Of a DNA stretch of 64,000 nucleotides, positions 8,538 to 17,711 are shown piece after piece (the stretch's first letter is position 1; every line of letters begins with the position of its first letter). Under the pieces are notes generated by a model, which had not been told where the DNA came from, searched no databases, and saw nothing but the letters and a program-made list of their open reading frames with translations. Where the stretch lies: the NCBI GenBank assembly GCA_963795385.1, contig CAWCHK010000004.1, forward strand, positions 62,001-126,000, written 5' to 3'. Source of the stretch: CAVURS01 sp963795385 (lineage in GTDB: Bacteria > Actinomycetota > Actinomycetes > Actinomycetales > CAVURS01). Position numbers and translations under genes: made by a program.

Positions 8538-9226
8538 CCGTCACTGCCGACGTGGCCCTCGCGGTGGCGACCCTGCGGGCGGAGGTCTGCCGGCTGCACG
8601 CCGAGCTACCCCGTTGGGAGCTGGTGGTCTGGACGGCCGGGAACGTCTCCGCGCGAGTGCCGGGTCACGACCTGATGGTCATCAAGCCCTCCGGGGTCAA
8701 GTACGACGAGCTCGCCCCGGACGCCATGGTGGTGACCGATCTCCACGGCACTCTCGTCGATGGCGTCCACGCCCCGTCATCCGACGCCGCGGCCCACGGC
8801 TACGTGTACCGGCACCTGCCCCACGTCGGAGGGGTGGTGCACACGCACTCCACCTACGCGACCGCGTGGGCGGCCGTAGGCGAGCCCATCCCGTGTGTGC
8901 TGACGATGATGGCCGACGAGTTCGGCGGTGACATCCCGGTCGGGCCGTTCGCGGTGATCGGTGACGACTCGATCGGCCGGGGCATCGTCGACACCCTGCG
9001 CGACTCGCGCAGTCCCGCCGTGCTGATGCGCAACCACGGCCCGTTCACCATCGGCCGGGACGCACACGCGGCCGTGAAGGCGGCGGTGATGGTCGAGGAG
9101 GTGGCCCGCACGATCCACATCGCCCGTCAGCTGGGCCGGCCCCTGCCCATCGAGGCCGGCGACATCGACCGGTTGTACACGCGGTACCAGCACCACTACG
9201 GCCAGCGCGAGGAGAGCACCGAGTGA
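8534..9226 (+). CDS. araD: L-ribulose-5-phosphate 4-epimerase
   Basis: A 230-residue class II aldolase/epimerase that converts L-ribulose 5-phosphate to D-xylulose 5-phosphate, the last step of the arabinose pathway. Family motifs are in order: GNVSAR (phosphate loop), KPSGVKYDEL, PSSDAAAH, the zinc pair HTHSTY (H103, H105), and RNHGPFTIG with the third zinc histidine H168. The ATG overlaps the upstream stop (ATGA). It lies directly upstream of araA and the kinase gene, which confirms the role over the related fuculose-phosphate aldolases. Confidence 0.93.
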   Translation: MTVTADVALAVATLRAEVCRLHAELPRWELVVWTAGNVSARVPGHDLMVIKPSGVKYDELAPDAMVVTDLHGTLVDGVHAPSSDAAAHGYVYRHLPHVGGVVHTHSTYATAWAAVGEPIPCVLTMMADEFGGDIPVGPFAVIGDDSIGRGIVDTLRDSRSPAVLMRNHGPFTIGRDAHAAVKAAVMVEEVARTIHIARQLGRPLPIEAGDIDRLYTRYQHHYGQREESTE

Positions 9227-10734
9227 CCAAGCCGTATGCGGATCGCGAGATCTGGTTCCTGACCGGCAGCCAGAGCCTGTACGGCGAAGCCGTGCTCGCC
9301 CAGGTGGCCACCCAGTCCCAAGTTGTCGCGCGATCCCTCGACGCGGCGCTCGCAGTCCCCGCTCCGGTGGTCTGGAAGCCGGTGCTGACCGACAAGGACG
9401 CGATCCGCCGGGTCATGCTCGACGCGAACGCCGATGACCGGGTCATCGGCGTGATCACCTGGATGCACACGTTCAGCCCGGCGAAGATGTGGATCGCCGG
9501 CCTCGACGCGCTGCGCAAGCCCTTGCTCCACCTGCACACGCAGGCCAACGTCGAACTGCCCTGGGACAGCATCGACTTCGACTTCATGAACCTCAACCAG
9601 GCCGCCCATGGTGACCGGGAGCACGCGTACATCCAGGCGCGGCTGGGCAGCGTGAGGACGACCGTCGCCGGACACGTGTCGGACCCGGCCGTGAGCTCCC
9701 GGATCGGAACCTGGGCGCGGGCCTGCGCCGGCTGGGCCGCCACGCGCGAGCTACGGCTGGCCCGCTTCGGCGACAACATGCGCAATGTCGCGGTGACCGA
9801 GGGCGACAAGACCGAGGCGGAGCTCAGGTTCGGCGTGTCGGTGAACACCTGGGGTGTGAACGACCTGGTGGCCGCCGTCGACGAGGTCGCCGACGCCGAG
9901 GTGGACACGCTGGTGGCCGAGTACGACTCGCAGTACGTCGTGGTGCCGGCACTGCGTCCCGGAGGGGACCGGCACGATGCCCTGCGGTACGCCGCTCGTC
10001 AGGAGCTCGGGCTGCTGGCGCTGCTGGACCAATTGGGGGCCAAGGCGTTCACGACCAACTTCGAGGATCTCGGTGGCCTGCGCCAGCTCCCGGGTCTGGC
10101 CGTTCAGCGCCTGATGGCCCAGGGCTTCGGCTTCGGCGCCGAGGGTGACTGGAAGACGGCGCTGCTGGTGCGCGCGGCGAAGGTCATGGGAGAGGGCCTG
10201 CCCGGCGGCGCATCGCTGATGGAGGACTACACCTACGATCTCACGCCCGGCGACGAGCTGATCCTCGGCGCCCACATGCTCGAGGTCTGCCCCTCCCTCA
10301 CGACCGCAACGCCGCGGATCGAGATCCACCCGTTGGCCATCGGCGCACGGGAGGATCCGGTGCGCATGGTCTTCACCGCCGACCCCGGCGAGGGCGTCGT
10401 CGTCTCACTGGCGGACCTGCGAGACCGGTTCCGTCTCACGGCGAACGTCGTCGACGTAGTGCCCGCTCGGGCCGATCTGCCGAATCTCCCTGTGGCACAC
10501 GCGATCTGGAAGCCGCGCCCTGACTTCACCACGAGCGCTGAGTCCTGGCTCACCGCCGGTGGAGCGCATCACACAGTCATGTCCACCGCCGCCGGCATTG
10601 ACGCGTTCCGGATCTACGCCGACCTGGCCCGCGCCGAGCTCCTCGTGATCGACGAGACCACGACGGTCGCGGCCTTCACCCGTGAGCTGCGGTGGAACCA
10701 GGCCTACTACCGGCTGGCCCAGGGACTCTCGTGA
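9223..10734 (+). CDS. araA: L-arabinose isomerase
   Basis: A 503-residue manganese-dependent isomerase converting L-arabinose to L-ribulose in the cytoplasm. Characteristic segments are EIWFLTGSQSLYG at the N-terminus, FTTNFEDLGGLRQLPG, GFGAEGDWKTALLVRA, LMEDYTYDL and GAHMLEVCPS, which carry the catalytic glutamates and metal-binding histidines of the AraA family. Length is the usual ~500 residues. The GTG start overlaps the araD stop by 4 bp and the gene runs into the kinase gene the same way, so the three are translationally coupled. Confidence 0.96.
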   Translation: MTKPYADREIWFLTGSQSLYGEAVLAQVATQSQVVARSLDAALAVPAPVVWKPVLTDKDAIRRVMLDANADDRVIGVITWMHTFSPAKMWIAGLDALRKPLLHLHTQANVELPWDSIDFDFMNLNQAAHGDREHAYIQARLGSVRTTVAGHVSDPAVSSRIGTWARACAGWAATRELRLARFGDNMRNVAVTEGDKTEAELRFGVSVNTWGVNDLVAAVDEVADAEVDTLVAEYDSQYVVVPALRPGGDRHDALRYAARQELGLLALLDQLGAKAFTTNFEDLGGLRQLPGLAVQRLMAQGFGFGAEGDWKTALLVRAAKVMGEGLPGGASLMEDYTYDLTPGDELILGAHMLEVCPSLTTATPRIEIHPLAIGAREDPVRMVFTADPGEGVVVSLADLRDRFRLTANVVDVVPARADLPNLPVAHAIWKPRPDFTTSAESWLTAGGAHHTVMSTAAGIDAFRIYADLARAELLVIDETTTVAAFTRELRWNQAYYRLAQGLS

Positions 10735-12344
10735 CCTCGGCTGCCGACCTGTCGTCGTACATCGCCGCGGGCCGCGCCGTGCTGGGGATCGAACTCGGCT
10801 CGACCCGCGTCAAGGCAGTCCTGATCGGGCCGGACAACGCCTCGATCGCCGTCGGCACCCATGACTGGGAGAACCGGTACGTCGACCGCACGTGGACCTA
10901 CTCGTTGGACGATGTCTGGACCAGCCTGCGCGGGTGCTTCGCCTCCCTCGCAGACGACGTCCGCGAGAGACACGGAGTCGAGTTGCACCGGTTGGCCGGA
11001 CTCGGCGTCTCCGCCATGATGCACGGGTATCTCGCCTTCGACGCCCGTGACGAGTTGCTCACGCCGTTCCGGACGTGGCGCAACACCAACACGAGCGAGG
11101 CCGCCGAACGCCTCACCGTCGAGCTCGGGCAGAACATCCCTCTTCGATGGAGCGTCGCCCACTTCTACCAGGCGATGCTCGACCGGGAACCGCACGTCAC
11201 GCGGGTCGCCTTCCTCACCACGCTGGCCGGCTACGTCCACTGGTGCCTCACCGGCGAGCGGGTGCTGGGGATCGGCGACGCCAGTGGGATGTTCCCGATC
11301 GAGCTGTCCTCGGGCTCCTACGACCCCACCGGGCTGGCCACGTTCGACGGGCTCGCCGCCGAGGCCGGCGTCGAGACGTCACTCGTCGAGGTCCTCCCGG
11401 CGATCCGCGGAGCCGGTGAGCCGGCCGGCCGCCTCACGGGCGAGGGTGCCGGACGGCTCGACCCGAGCGGACGGTTGGAGCCCGGCGTTCCGCTCTGTCC
11501 GCCGGAGGGCGACGCCGGTACGGGGATGGTGGCCACCAACTCGGTGGCCCCCCGCACGGGCAATGTCAGCGCGGGCACCAGCATCTTCGCCATGGTCGTC
11601 CTCGAGGGGGAGCTCAGCCGGGTACGCCGCGAGCTGGACCTGGTGACCACACCGGCCGGCGACCTGGTCGCGATGGTGCACTGCAACAACGGGGCCAGTG
11701 AGCTCGACGGCTGGGTCGGCCTGTTCGCCGAGTTCGCGCGCCTCCTCCAGTCCGATTCCGACCCTGACTCCGACCGCGCTGACGTCTTCGAGATCCTGCT
11801 GGGCCACTCCCTGGAGGGCGATCCCGACGGCGGTGGATTGCTGGCGTACAACTACCTGTCCGGCGAGCCCATCACGCACGTCGAGGACGGCCGTCCCCTG
11901 TTCCTGCGCGCGCCGGACAGCACCTTCAACCTGGCCAACTTCATGCGCTCCCAGCTCTACACGACGCTGGCCACCCTGCGCATCGGCATGGACGTCCTCC
12001 AACGAGACGAAGGCGTCCAGCTGGACCGCATGTTCGCGCACGGCGGGCTCTTCAAGACGAGGGGCGTCGCGCAGCGCTACCTCGCCGCAGCTATCGACAC
12101 ACCGATCAGTGTCGGCGCAGACGCGGCCGAGGGTGGGGCATGGGGCATCGCTGTCCTCGCCGCGTACGCGACGACGGGCCGCGGCCGGCACGGGTTGGCC
12201 GAGTTCCTGGACCGTGAGGTGTTCGCAGGGCGGGCCGTGGAGCTCATCGAGCCGACGGCCGCCGATGTTGCCGGCTTCGCGACCTACGTTCAGCGCTTCG
12301 TCGAGGCGCTACCGCTGGCGAGATCGGTCGCGGCGCAGCGATGA
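10731..12344 (+). CDS. FGGY-family carbohydrate kinase, probable L-ribulokinase
   Basis: A 537-residue sugar kinase of the FGGY/ASKHA fold. The N-terminal phosphate-binding loop reads LGIELGSTRVKAVLIG, the second half contains PRTGNVSAGTSIFAM, and a nucleotide-binding glycine-rich stretch FAHGGLFKTRGVAQRYLA follows. Because it is coupled to araD and araA (start GTGA overlap), its job is most simply ATP-dependent phosphorylation of L-ribulose. It is not a close match to the enterobacterial AraB as I remember it, so it is likely the divergent ribulokinase type of Gram-positives. The symbol is withheld for that reason. Confidence 0.85.
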   Translation: MTSAADLSSYIAAGRAVLGIELGSTRVKAVLIGPDNASIAVGTHDWENRYVDRTWTYSLDDVWTSLRGCFASLADDVRERHGVELHRLAGLGVSAMMHGYLAFDARDELLTPFRTWRNTNTSEAAERLTVELGQNIPLRWSVAHFYQAMLDREPHVTRVAFLTTLAGYVHWCLTGERVLGIGDASGMFPIELSSGSYDPTGLATFDGLAAEAGVETSLVEVLPAIRGAGEPAGRLTGEGAGRLDPSGRLEPGVPLCPPEGDAGTGMVATNSVAPRTGNVSAGTSIFAMVVLEGELSRVRRELDLVTTPAGDLVAMVHCNNGASELDGWVGLFAEFARLLQSDSDPDSDRADVFEILLGHSLEGDPDGGGLLAYNYLSGEPITHVEDGRPLFLRAPDSTFNLANFMRSQLYTTLATLRIGMDVLQRDEGVQLDRMFAHGGLFKTRGVAQRYLAAAIDTPISVGADAAEGGAWGIAVLAAYATTGRGRHGLAEFLDREVFAGRAVELIEPTAADVAGFATYVQRFVEALPLARSVAAQR

Positions 12345-13624
12345 CGGCGCAGGACTGGACCGCGCGGGCGCTCACGGCGGTCGACGCGTCGGCGACGGAG
12401 ATGGTGCAGGCGCTCGCGCGCTCGGTGCGCTGCCCGTCGGTCGGCGGCTCCGCGGAGGAGCACACGCTGCAGCACGACGTCGCCGACCAGTTGGCCGGCT
12501 GGGGCGTGGAGACCGACGTGTGGGCGATTCCGTTGCGGGAGCTGGCTGCTCAGCCCGAGTTCCCGGGAGTGGAGGTAGACCGTTCGGAGGCCTGGGGCGT
12601 CGTCGGTCGCCTGCCGGGCAACGGCGACGGCCCATCGTTGATGCTCAACGGTCACGTCGACGTCGTACCGCCGGGCGACCTGGCCACGTGGGCCGAGAGT
12701 GACCCCTACTCCGGTCAGATCCGCGGCGACGTGCTCTATGGGCGGGGTGCCTGCGACATGAAGGCCGGCCTGGTCGCGGCGCTATACGCGGTCCGGGCCG
12801 TCCAGACGGCCGGCGTGCCATTGCGCGGCGACCTGCTCCTGGCCAGCGTCCAGGGTGAGGAGGACGGCGGCCTGGGGACGTACGCCACGCTCCGCCGGGG
12901 CTGGCGAGCCGAGGGTTGCGTCATCCCCGAGCCCACCGGTCTGGACCTGGTGCCGGCCAACGCAGGTTCGCTGACCTTCCGGCTCTCGGTCCCCGGCCTG
13001 GCGACCCACGCCGCCCGTCGCACGGCCGGAGTGAGTGCCCTGGACAAGGTGTGGCCGCTCCAGGCGGCCCTGGCCGACCTCGAGCAGCGGCGCAACCAGG
13101 ACGTCGACCCGATGGCGCGACGGTGGGACCTGGCCTACCCGATCTCGATCGGCACGATCCGTGGCGGCGAATGGGCGTCCACCGTCCCCGACCTGGTCGT
13201 GCTCGAAGGGCGGATGGGCGTCATGCTCGACGAGCCGGTCGAGTTGGCCCGACAGGCCCTGGAGCAGGCCGTTGCCGTTGCCTGCCAACGTGATCCGTGG
13301 TTGCGGGATCACCCCGCGACCGTCGAGTGGTGGGGTGGGGTCTTCGAGTCGGGACGCCTGGATGCGGACAGCCCGCTGCTGCCGGCGATGGCCTCCGCTC
13401 ACGCCCTCGTCTCCGACCGCGTGCCGCAGACCTGGGCCGCGCCCTACGGCAGCGACCTGCGGCTGATGCACAACGTGGGCGGCGTACCGACCTTGCACTA
13501 CGGGCCCGGCGACGTGACCCTGGCCCACGGGCCGGACGAGCGGGTGCCCGTGTCGGAGGTGGTCACCTGCGCCCGGGCGCTGGCGGCGCTCATCGTGAGC
13601 TACTGCGGGCCGGGCAGCCGGTAG
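12341..13624 (+). CDS. M20-family metallo-hydrolase (ArgE/DapE-like)
   Basis: A 427-residue co-catalytic zinc amidohydrolase of peptidase family M20. Zinc-site motifs are visible: LNGHVDVVPPGD, YGRGACDMKAGLVAA, and SVQGEEDGGLGT with the catalytic Glu pair. Next comes the dimerisation (lid) domain region, and the C-terminal metal histidine lies near TLAHGPDERVPV. The ATG overlaps the kinase stop, so it is the last gene of the arabinoside operon. Its substrate is unknown. One possibility is an amide or peptide attached to the imported sugar (for example a hydroxyproline-linked arabinoside), but this is only context inference. Confidence 0.85.
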   Translation: MTAQDWTARALTAVDASATEMVQALARSVRCPSVGGSAEEHTLQHDVADQLAGWGVETDVWAIPLRELAAQPEFPGVEVDRSEAWGVVGRLPGNGDGPSLMLNGHVDVVPPGDLATWAESDPYSGQIRGDVLYGRGACDMKAGLVAALYAVRAVQTAGVPLRGDLLLASVQGEEDGGLGTYATLRRGWRAEGCVIPEPTGLDLVPANAGSLTFRLSVPGLATHAARRTAGVSALDKVWPLQAALADLEQRRNQDVDPMARRWDLAYPISIGTIRGGEWASTVPDLVVLEGRMGVMLDEPVELARQALEQAVAVACQRDPWLRDHPATVEWWGGVFESGRLDADSPLLPAMASAHALVSDRVPQTWAAPYGSDLRLMHNVGGVPTLHYGPGDVTLAHGPDERVPVSEVVTCARALAALIVSYCGPGSR

Positions 13625-13685
13625 CCGACTGCCACGGGTCCGGCAGTGCGGTCTGGCTGCCTGTTACGCCGCCGTCAGAGTCTGA

Positions 13686-13910
13686 CCGCAGAGGGCTTCC
13701 TTGCCTACGACCGTCCTGCCGCACATGGCCTCCGTCCTGGCCCACGGCGGGATGGGCACGGTCGCCAGCGCACTCGCGGCGGACGCTCCACGCGGCACGC
13801 TGGCCGACGCGCTGCAGCGCGTGCTCGCCGATCCCGGCTTCCGCACTGCCGCACTGCCGCACAAGATCTCGCGGAGAGTGGCGCTGCTCATGACGACGAC
13901 GTCCGCATGA
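13686..13910 (+). pseudogene. Relic of an MGT-type UDP-glycosyltransferase
   Basis: About 75 codons after an in-frame TGA resemble the C-terminal domain of macrolide-type glycosyltransferases (GT1). VLPHMASVLAHGGMGTVASA matches the conserved donor-binding segment (HxGxGT), and TLADALQRVLADPGFRTAA matches the C-terminal helix. The ~45 residues normally between them, including the donor-binding D-Q motif, are missing: ADAP joins directly to RGTLADAL. The ~300-residue N-terminal domain is absent too. No Shine-Dalgarno is seen and the first possible start is TTG at 13701. I read it as a deletion-decayed gene, not a functional protein. Confidence 0.6.
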
Positions 13911-14002
13911 GGCAGTCATGCCGGCCGGCCATCGCCCCTCTTGCCAATTCGCTGAGTCCACCTTTACGAATCCCGGCCAATTCGCCGTCAGCAGCTTTCT
14001 TT

Positions 14003-14034
14003 CGACGAATTCGTCGCGACGAGTGACGGTCACT
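14003..14034. promoter_or_regulatory. Two adjacent perfect palindromes upstream of the DUF11 protein
   Basis: CGACGAATTCGTCG (14003-14016) is a perfect 14-bp palindrome, and AGTGACGGTCACT (14022-14034) is a perfect 13-bp one centred on G, 5 bases away. They lie in a locally AT-richer, gene-free stretch (13911-14146) about 110-145 bases before the DUF11 protein. Position suggests regulator binding sites in its promoter region; the regulator is unknown. Confidence 0.4.
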
Positions 14035-14146
14035 GTCGGTGCGATTTCGTTCACGCGATTGCGTCTATCCGTAGCGACCGCGCGGGTCTAGGTTCCGGCC
14101 CAAGCCTCGAGCCACGTGGGCGACATCCGTAATGGGAGGGAATCTC

Positions 14147-16474
14147 ATGAGCGCCAAAGACGGTTTGGTCCACGGGTGGAGGAAGCGTTCCCGAGTTCGT
14201 CTCGGGGTGGCTATGGCGGCAATTCCTGCGCTGAGCATGGCCGCTGCTCTGGTGCCGAGCATGGCGTCGGCGTCAGCCAGCACCGCGACGATCTCTTCGG
14301 CCGGTCCCTTGACGAACGTGTCGATCTCGAGCGACCTGAACTGCGCCGTGAATCACGCCGGTGACGCGGACGGCGAGTGGTTCGGAAACACCGCCTGTGT
14401 CACAGCCTTGGCGCTCGGCGGGACGCTCTACGCCCCGGAGTCGATCCCCGCCGGCGGCAGCGCGTCGCCTCGGGAGACGTGGACCGAGGTCAGCCAGAGC
14501 GCGGTCACCGGAAGCGGCACGAACGCCAGCCCGTACACGATCGTCACCGTCGTGACGGCGGGCTCGACTGGGGTGCAACTGACTCAGACGGACTCGTACG
14601 TCGTCGGCGAGGAGTCCTACAACACCGACATCAGCGTGAAGAACACGGGGAGCACCGCCCAGACCGCACTCCTCTACCGGGCCGGCGACTGCTTCCTGCA
14701 GGACTCCGACACTGGCTTCGGGATCGTTGACCCGGCCAGTGGTGCCGTCACCTGCACGACCAGTCTGGACCCCGGCAGCCGGATCGAGCAGATGCGGCCG
14801 CTGACTGCGGGCAGCAGCTACATGGAGGACTTCTACGACACGGTCTGGGCGCAGCTGGGTGCGCAGCAGGCGATGCCGAACACCTGCCAGTGCACCGACG
14901 AGATCGACAACGGCCTTGGCCTGTCCTGGCCGGTCAGTCTGGCTGCCGGCGCCACGAAGAGCTTCTCGTCTCTGGTGACGTTCTCACCGCTGGGCCGTCA
15001 GCCGGTGACATTGACCAAGACGGCGGACAGCTCGACCGCGACCGCTGGTGGGCAGGACGGCTACAGCATCACGGTGACGAACCCCAACACCACCGCCGTC
15101 GTCGTCGGCTCGGTGACGGACTCGCTCCCGGCGGGATTCAGCTATCGGCCCGGGACGACCACGGGTGCCACGACGACCGATCCGGCCGTCGCCGGGCAGA
15201 ACCTGACCTTCGCCAACATCACCGCACCCGCAAATGGCACGGCGACGATCCACTTCGGCGTCAATGTGTCCTCGACCGCGGGCACCTACACCAACAGCGC
15301 GGACGGGATCGCCAGCGGCTACACGGTGATCGGGACCGGGCCGACAGCGCCGGTCACCGTCACCGGCACCACGACCCAGCCCGTGACGTTGACCAAGACG
15401 GCCGACTCGTCCACAGCCACCGCGGGTGGACAGGACGCGTACACGATCACGGCGACCAACCCCAACGCCGCTCCGGCGACCTTGACGGCGGTGGACACCC
15501 TGCCGGCCGGCTTCAGCTACCGGACCGGCACGACCACCGGCGCGACGACCGCTGACCCGGCCGTCTCCGGCCAGAGCCTGACGTTCGGCGCGATCTCCGT
15601 GCCGGGCAACGGGTCGGCCAGCGTGCACTTCGGCGTGAACGTTTCGAGCACTCCGGGCACGTACACCAACAGTGCCGCCGGCACGGCCCCCGGGTTCGTC
15701 GTCTCAGGCACCGGAGCGACGGCGCCCGTCGTCGTCTCTGCGGTCGCCACCCAGGCGATCAGCCTGACCAAGACGGCAGACTCCGCCACGACCACAGCCG
15801 GCGGGCTCAACGGGTACACGATCACTGCCGCGAACCCGAACCCGTCCGCGGTGACCGTTGCCTCGCTCGTCGATCACCTGCCGGCCGGGTTCGTCTACCA
15901 GGCCGGGAGTACGTCGGGAGCCACTACCGCCAACCCGACGGTCTCCGGTCAGGACCTGACCTGGCACTCGATCGCGGTCCCGGCCGGCGGGGCCGCGAGC
16001 CTGCACTTCGCCGTCAAGGTCTCCGGCACGGCGGGGACCTACACGAACAGTGTCACCGGGACCGCCACCGGCTACGTCGTGACCGGCACGGGTCCGACGG
16101 CACCGGTCACCGTGACCGCGGTCACGACCACCCACGTCGTCAACGGGTCGGGCACCCTCTACCCGGCGTCGGGAGGCCGGGCCACGGCATTCACGTTCAC
16201 GGCGACCAAGACCGGCACGGCGATGACCGGCTCGGCGAACATGGTCAGCCCCAAGGGAACGTTCAACGGCAGCCAGGTCACCGCGCTCACGGTCAACGGC
16301 CACGTCGGAACGGTCACCCTGACCGGCACGTGGCAGGGGACGGCGGGCTACACGATGATCATCACGGCCACGGACGGCACGCCGGACCACGTCAAGTTCG
16401 TGGTCAAGCACGGCTCGACGCAGGTGTTCTCGATCAACAACCAGATCGCGTCCGGCAGCATCACCGTCTCCTAG
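14147..16474 (+). CDS. Secreted protein with three DUF11 repeats
   Basis: A 775-residue exported protein. A basic N-terminus and hydrophobic stretch (VRLGVAMAAIPALSMAAALV) end in an ASASA cleavage region. Residues ~30-285 form an unassigned N-terminal domain. Three ~125-residue DUF11 (immunoglobulin-like) repeats follow, each opening with LTKTADS and containing LPAGF and ATTxxPxVxGQxLT. They begin near 15001, 15383 and 15758. A ~110-residue C-terminal beta-rich domain (FTFTATKTGTAMTGSANMVS) has no assignment. There is no LPXTG sorting signal or C-terminal membrane helix, so it is probably released or non-covalently wall-bound. ATG at 14147 is preferred because GGGAGGG lies 6 bases upstream. 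Confidence 0.85.
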   Translation: MSAKDGLVHGWRKRSRVRLGVAMAAIPALSMAAALVPSMASASASTATISSAGPLTNVSISSDLNCAVNHAGDADGEWFGNTACVTALALGGTLYAPESIPAGGSASPRETWTEVSQSAVTGSGTNASPYTIVTVVTAGSTGVQLTQTDSYVVGEESYNTDISVKNTGSTAQTALLYRAGDCFLQDSDTGFGIVDPASGAVTCTTSLDPGSRIEQMRPLTAGSSYMEDFYDTVWAQLGAQQAMPNTCQCTDEIDNGLGLSWPVSLAAGATKSFSSLVTFSPLGRQPVTLTKTADSSTATAGGQDGYSITVTNPNTTAVVVGSVTDSLPAGFSYRPGTTTGATTTDPAVAGQNLTFANITAPANGTATIHFGVNVSSTAGTYTNSADGIASGYTVIGTGPTAPVTVTGTTTQPVTLTKTADSSTATAGGQDAYTITATNPNAAPATLTAVDTLPAGFSYRTGTTTGATTADPAVSGQSLTFGAISVPGNGSASVHFGVNVSSTPGTYTNSAAGTAPGFVVSGTGATAPVVVSAVATQAISLTKTADSATTTAGGLNGYTITAANPNPSAVTVASLVDHLPAGFVYQAGSTSGATTANPTVSGQDLTWHSIAVPAGGAASLHFAVKVSGTAGTYTNSVTGTATGYVVTGTGPTAPVTVTAVTTTHVVNGSGTLYPASGGRATAFTFTATKTGTAMTGSANMVSPKGTFNGSQVTALTVNGHVGTVTLTGTWQGTAGYTMIITATDGTPDHVKFVVKHGSTQVFSINNQIASGSITVS

Positions 16475-16516
16475 CTCCATACCGAGGCGCGCACCTCAGG
16501 CCGGACCACCGGGGCG

Positions 16517-16556
16517 GACGTCCCGCTCGCTCCCGCAAGGGAGTGAGCGGGACGTC
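16517..16556 (+). terminator. Strong hairpin terminator after the DUF11 gene
   Basis: An 18-bp stem (16517-16534 with 16539-16556, one G-U pair) is closed by a GCAA tetraloop, a stable GNRA-type loop. It starts 42 bases after the stop at 16474. There is no T-run, as is common for actinobacterial terminators. It separates the secreted protein from the PI-PLC-like gene. Confidence 0.8.
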
Positions 16557-16662
16557 GCCGTACCCGCTGGCTCGCGGTCCCGGGAGCGAACGCCAGGCGG
16601 ACGTGAATGGAGTGTCGCCGATCTGTGAGGCGGCTACGGTCTGATCATGCGGGCCGGTCTCC

Positions 16663-17628
16663 GTGACGAGTGAACGCCGGCGCCGGCTCCTGGCGGCCGC
16701 GGCGCTGGGGCTGGTCGTCGCGCTCGTGGCGGTGGCCCTGGCGGCCTGGCCCCACCCGTCCACCCTGTCCTGCAACGGCTCCCGCCGGCTCTGCGACCGC
16801 GGCTACGACCGGGTGACCTATCTGACGAGCCACAACGCGATGGCGAGCACCGCGCGCGGATTCCTTGCCCCGGACCAGGATTCGGATCTCATCGGCCAGC
16901 TGGACGGTGGCGTCCGGGCCCTCATGCTCGACCTTCACCGCTGGACGACGCCCGCCGACGCCGCGCCCGTCCTGACCGCGCTCGGCCCCGAGATCAGGGC
17001 AGTGGTGGCTCCGCTCGTGCGGGCCACGCCCTCGCGGCCAGGGATCTGGCTGTGCCACGAGATCTGCCAGGTCGGTGCGGATCCGGCGGTGGGGCAGCTC
17101 GCGCTGGTACGCCGGTGGCTCTCTGCGCACCCGGACGACGTCGTCACGTTGATCCTCGAGGACGACATCTCCCTCGCGGACATCCGGGCCACGGTCAGCG
17201 CCGCCGGCCTCGACCCCTGGCTGGCCACGCCCCCAGCGCTCGGCTCCTCGTGGCCGACCCTGCGGCAGATGATCCTGAGGCACCACACGCTGGCCGTCTT
17301 CACCCAGAACGCCAGGGCGGCAGCGGGGCCGATCCGGAACTTCTACCAGTACGCGGCCGAGACGCCGTTCCACGCCGCCACCAGCGCCGCCCTGACCTGC
17401 GTCCCCGGCCGGGGACCCGCGACCGCCCCGCTCTTCCTGGTCAACAACTGGGTCACGATGGACATCCCGACCCCGGCCTCCGCCCTCGCTGTCGACAACG
17501 CAACGACCTTGCGGGACCGGTTGCGGCGCTGCGCGGCCCAGCGCAAGATGCGGCCGACCTTCGTGGCCGTCGACTTCGTCGAGACCGGCAGCCCGCTGCG
17601 CGTGGTGGACGAGCTCAACGCCCGCTGA
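16663..17628 (+). CDS. Exported PI-PLC X-domain-like phosphodiesterase
   Basis: A 321-residue protein with an N-terminal signal/anchor helix (LLAAAALGLVVALVAVALAA) and a TIM-barrel of the phosphatidylinositol-specific phospholipase C type. The two catalytic histidines fit H57 (YLTSHNAMA) and H132 (GIWLCHEIC), with an acidic strand GVRALMLDLHRW between them. Bacterial PI-PLCs cleave phosphoinositides or inositol-linked anchors without calcium. Here the substrate could be a host or self inositol lipid (inference). GTG at 16663 is the plausible start. Cysteines C37, C44, C131 and C135 may form disulphides outside the cell. Confidence 0.75.
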   Translation: MTSERRRRLLAAAALGLVVALVAVALAAWPHPSTLSCNGSRRLCDRGYDRVTYLTSHNAMASTARGFLAPDQDSDLIGQLDGGVRALMLDLHRWTTPADAAPVLTALGPEIRAVVAPLVRATPSRPGIWLCHEICQVGADPAVGQLALVRRWLSAHPDDVVTLILEDDISLADIRATVSAAGLDPWLATPPALGSSWPTLRQMILRHHTLAVFTQNARAAAGPIRNFYQYAAETPFHAATSAALTCVPGRGPATAPLFLVNNWVTMDIPTPASALAVDNATTLRDRLRRCAAQRKMRPTFVAVDFVETGSPLRVVDELNAR

Positions 17629-17711
17629 CGCTGCGACGCCGGCCTCAGGCAACTGCCGCGGTGGATCGCCACGCCCGTCGGATCGCGCAAGATGGGGACG
17701 TGCTCGCCGCG

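Noticed and set aside
14998..16132. Repeats in the DUF11 gene as a CRISPR or minisatellite
   Set aside because: Units are ~375 bp, in frame and diverged; they encode protein domains.
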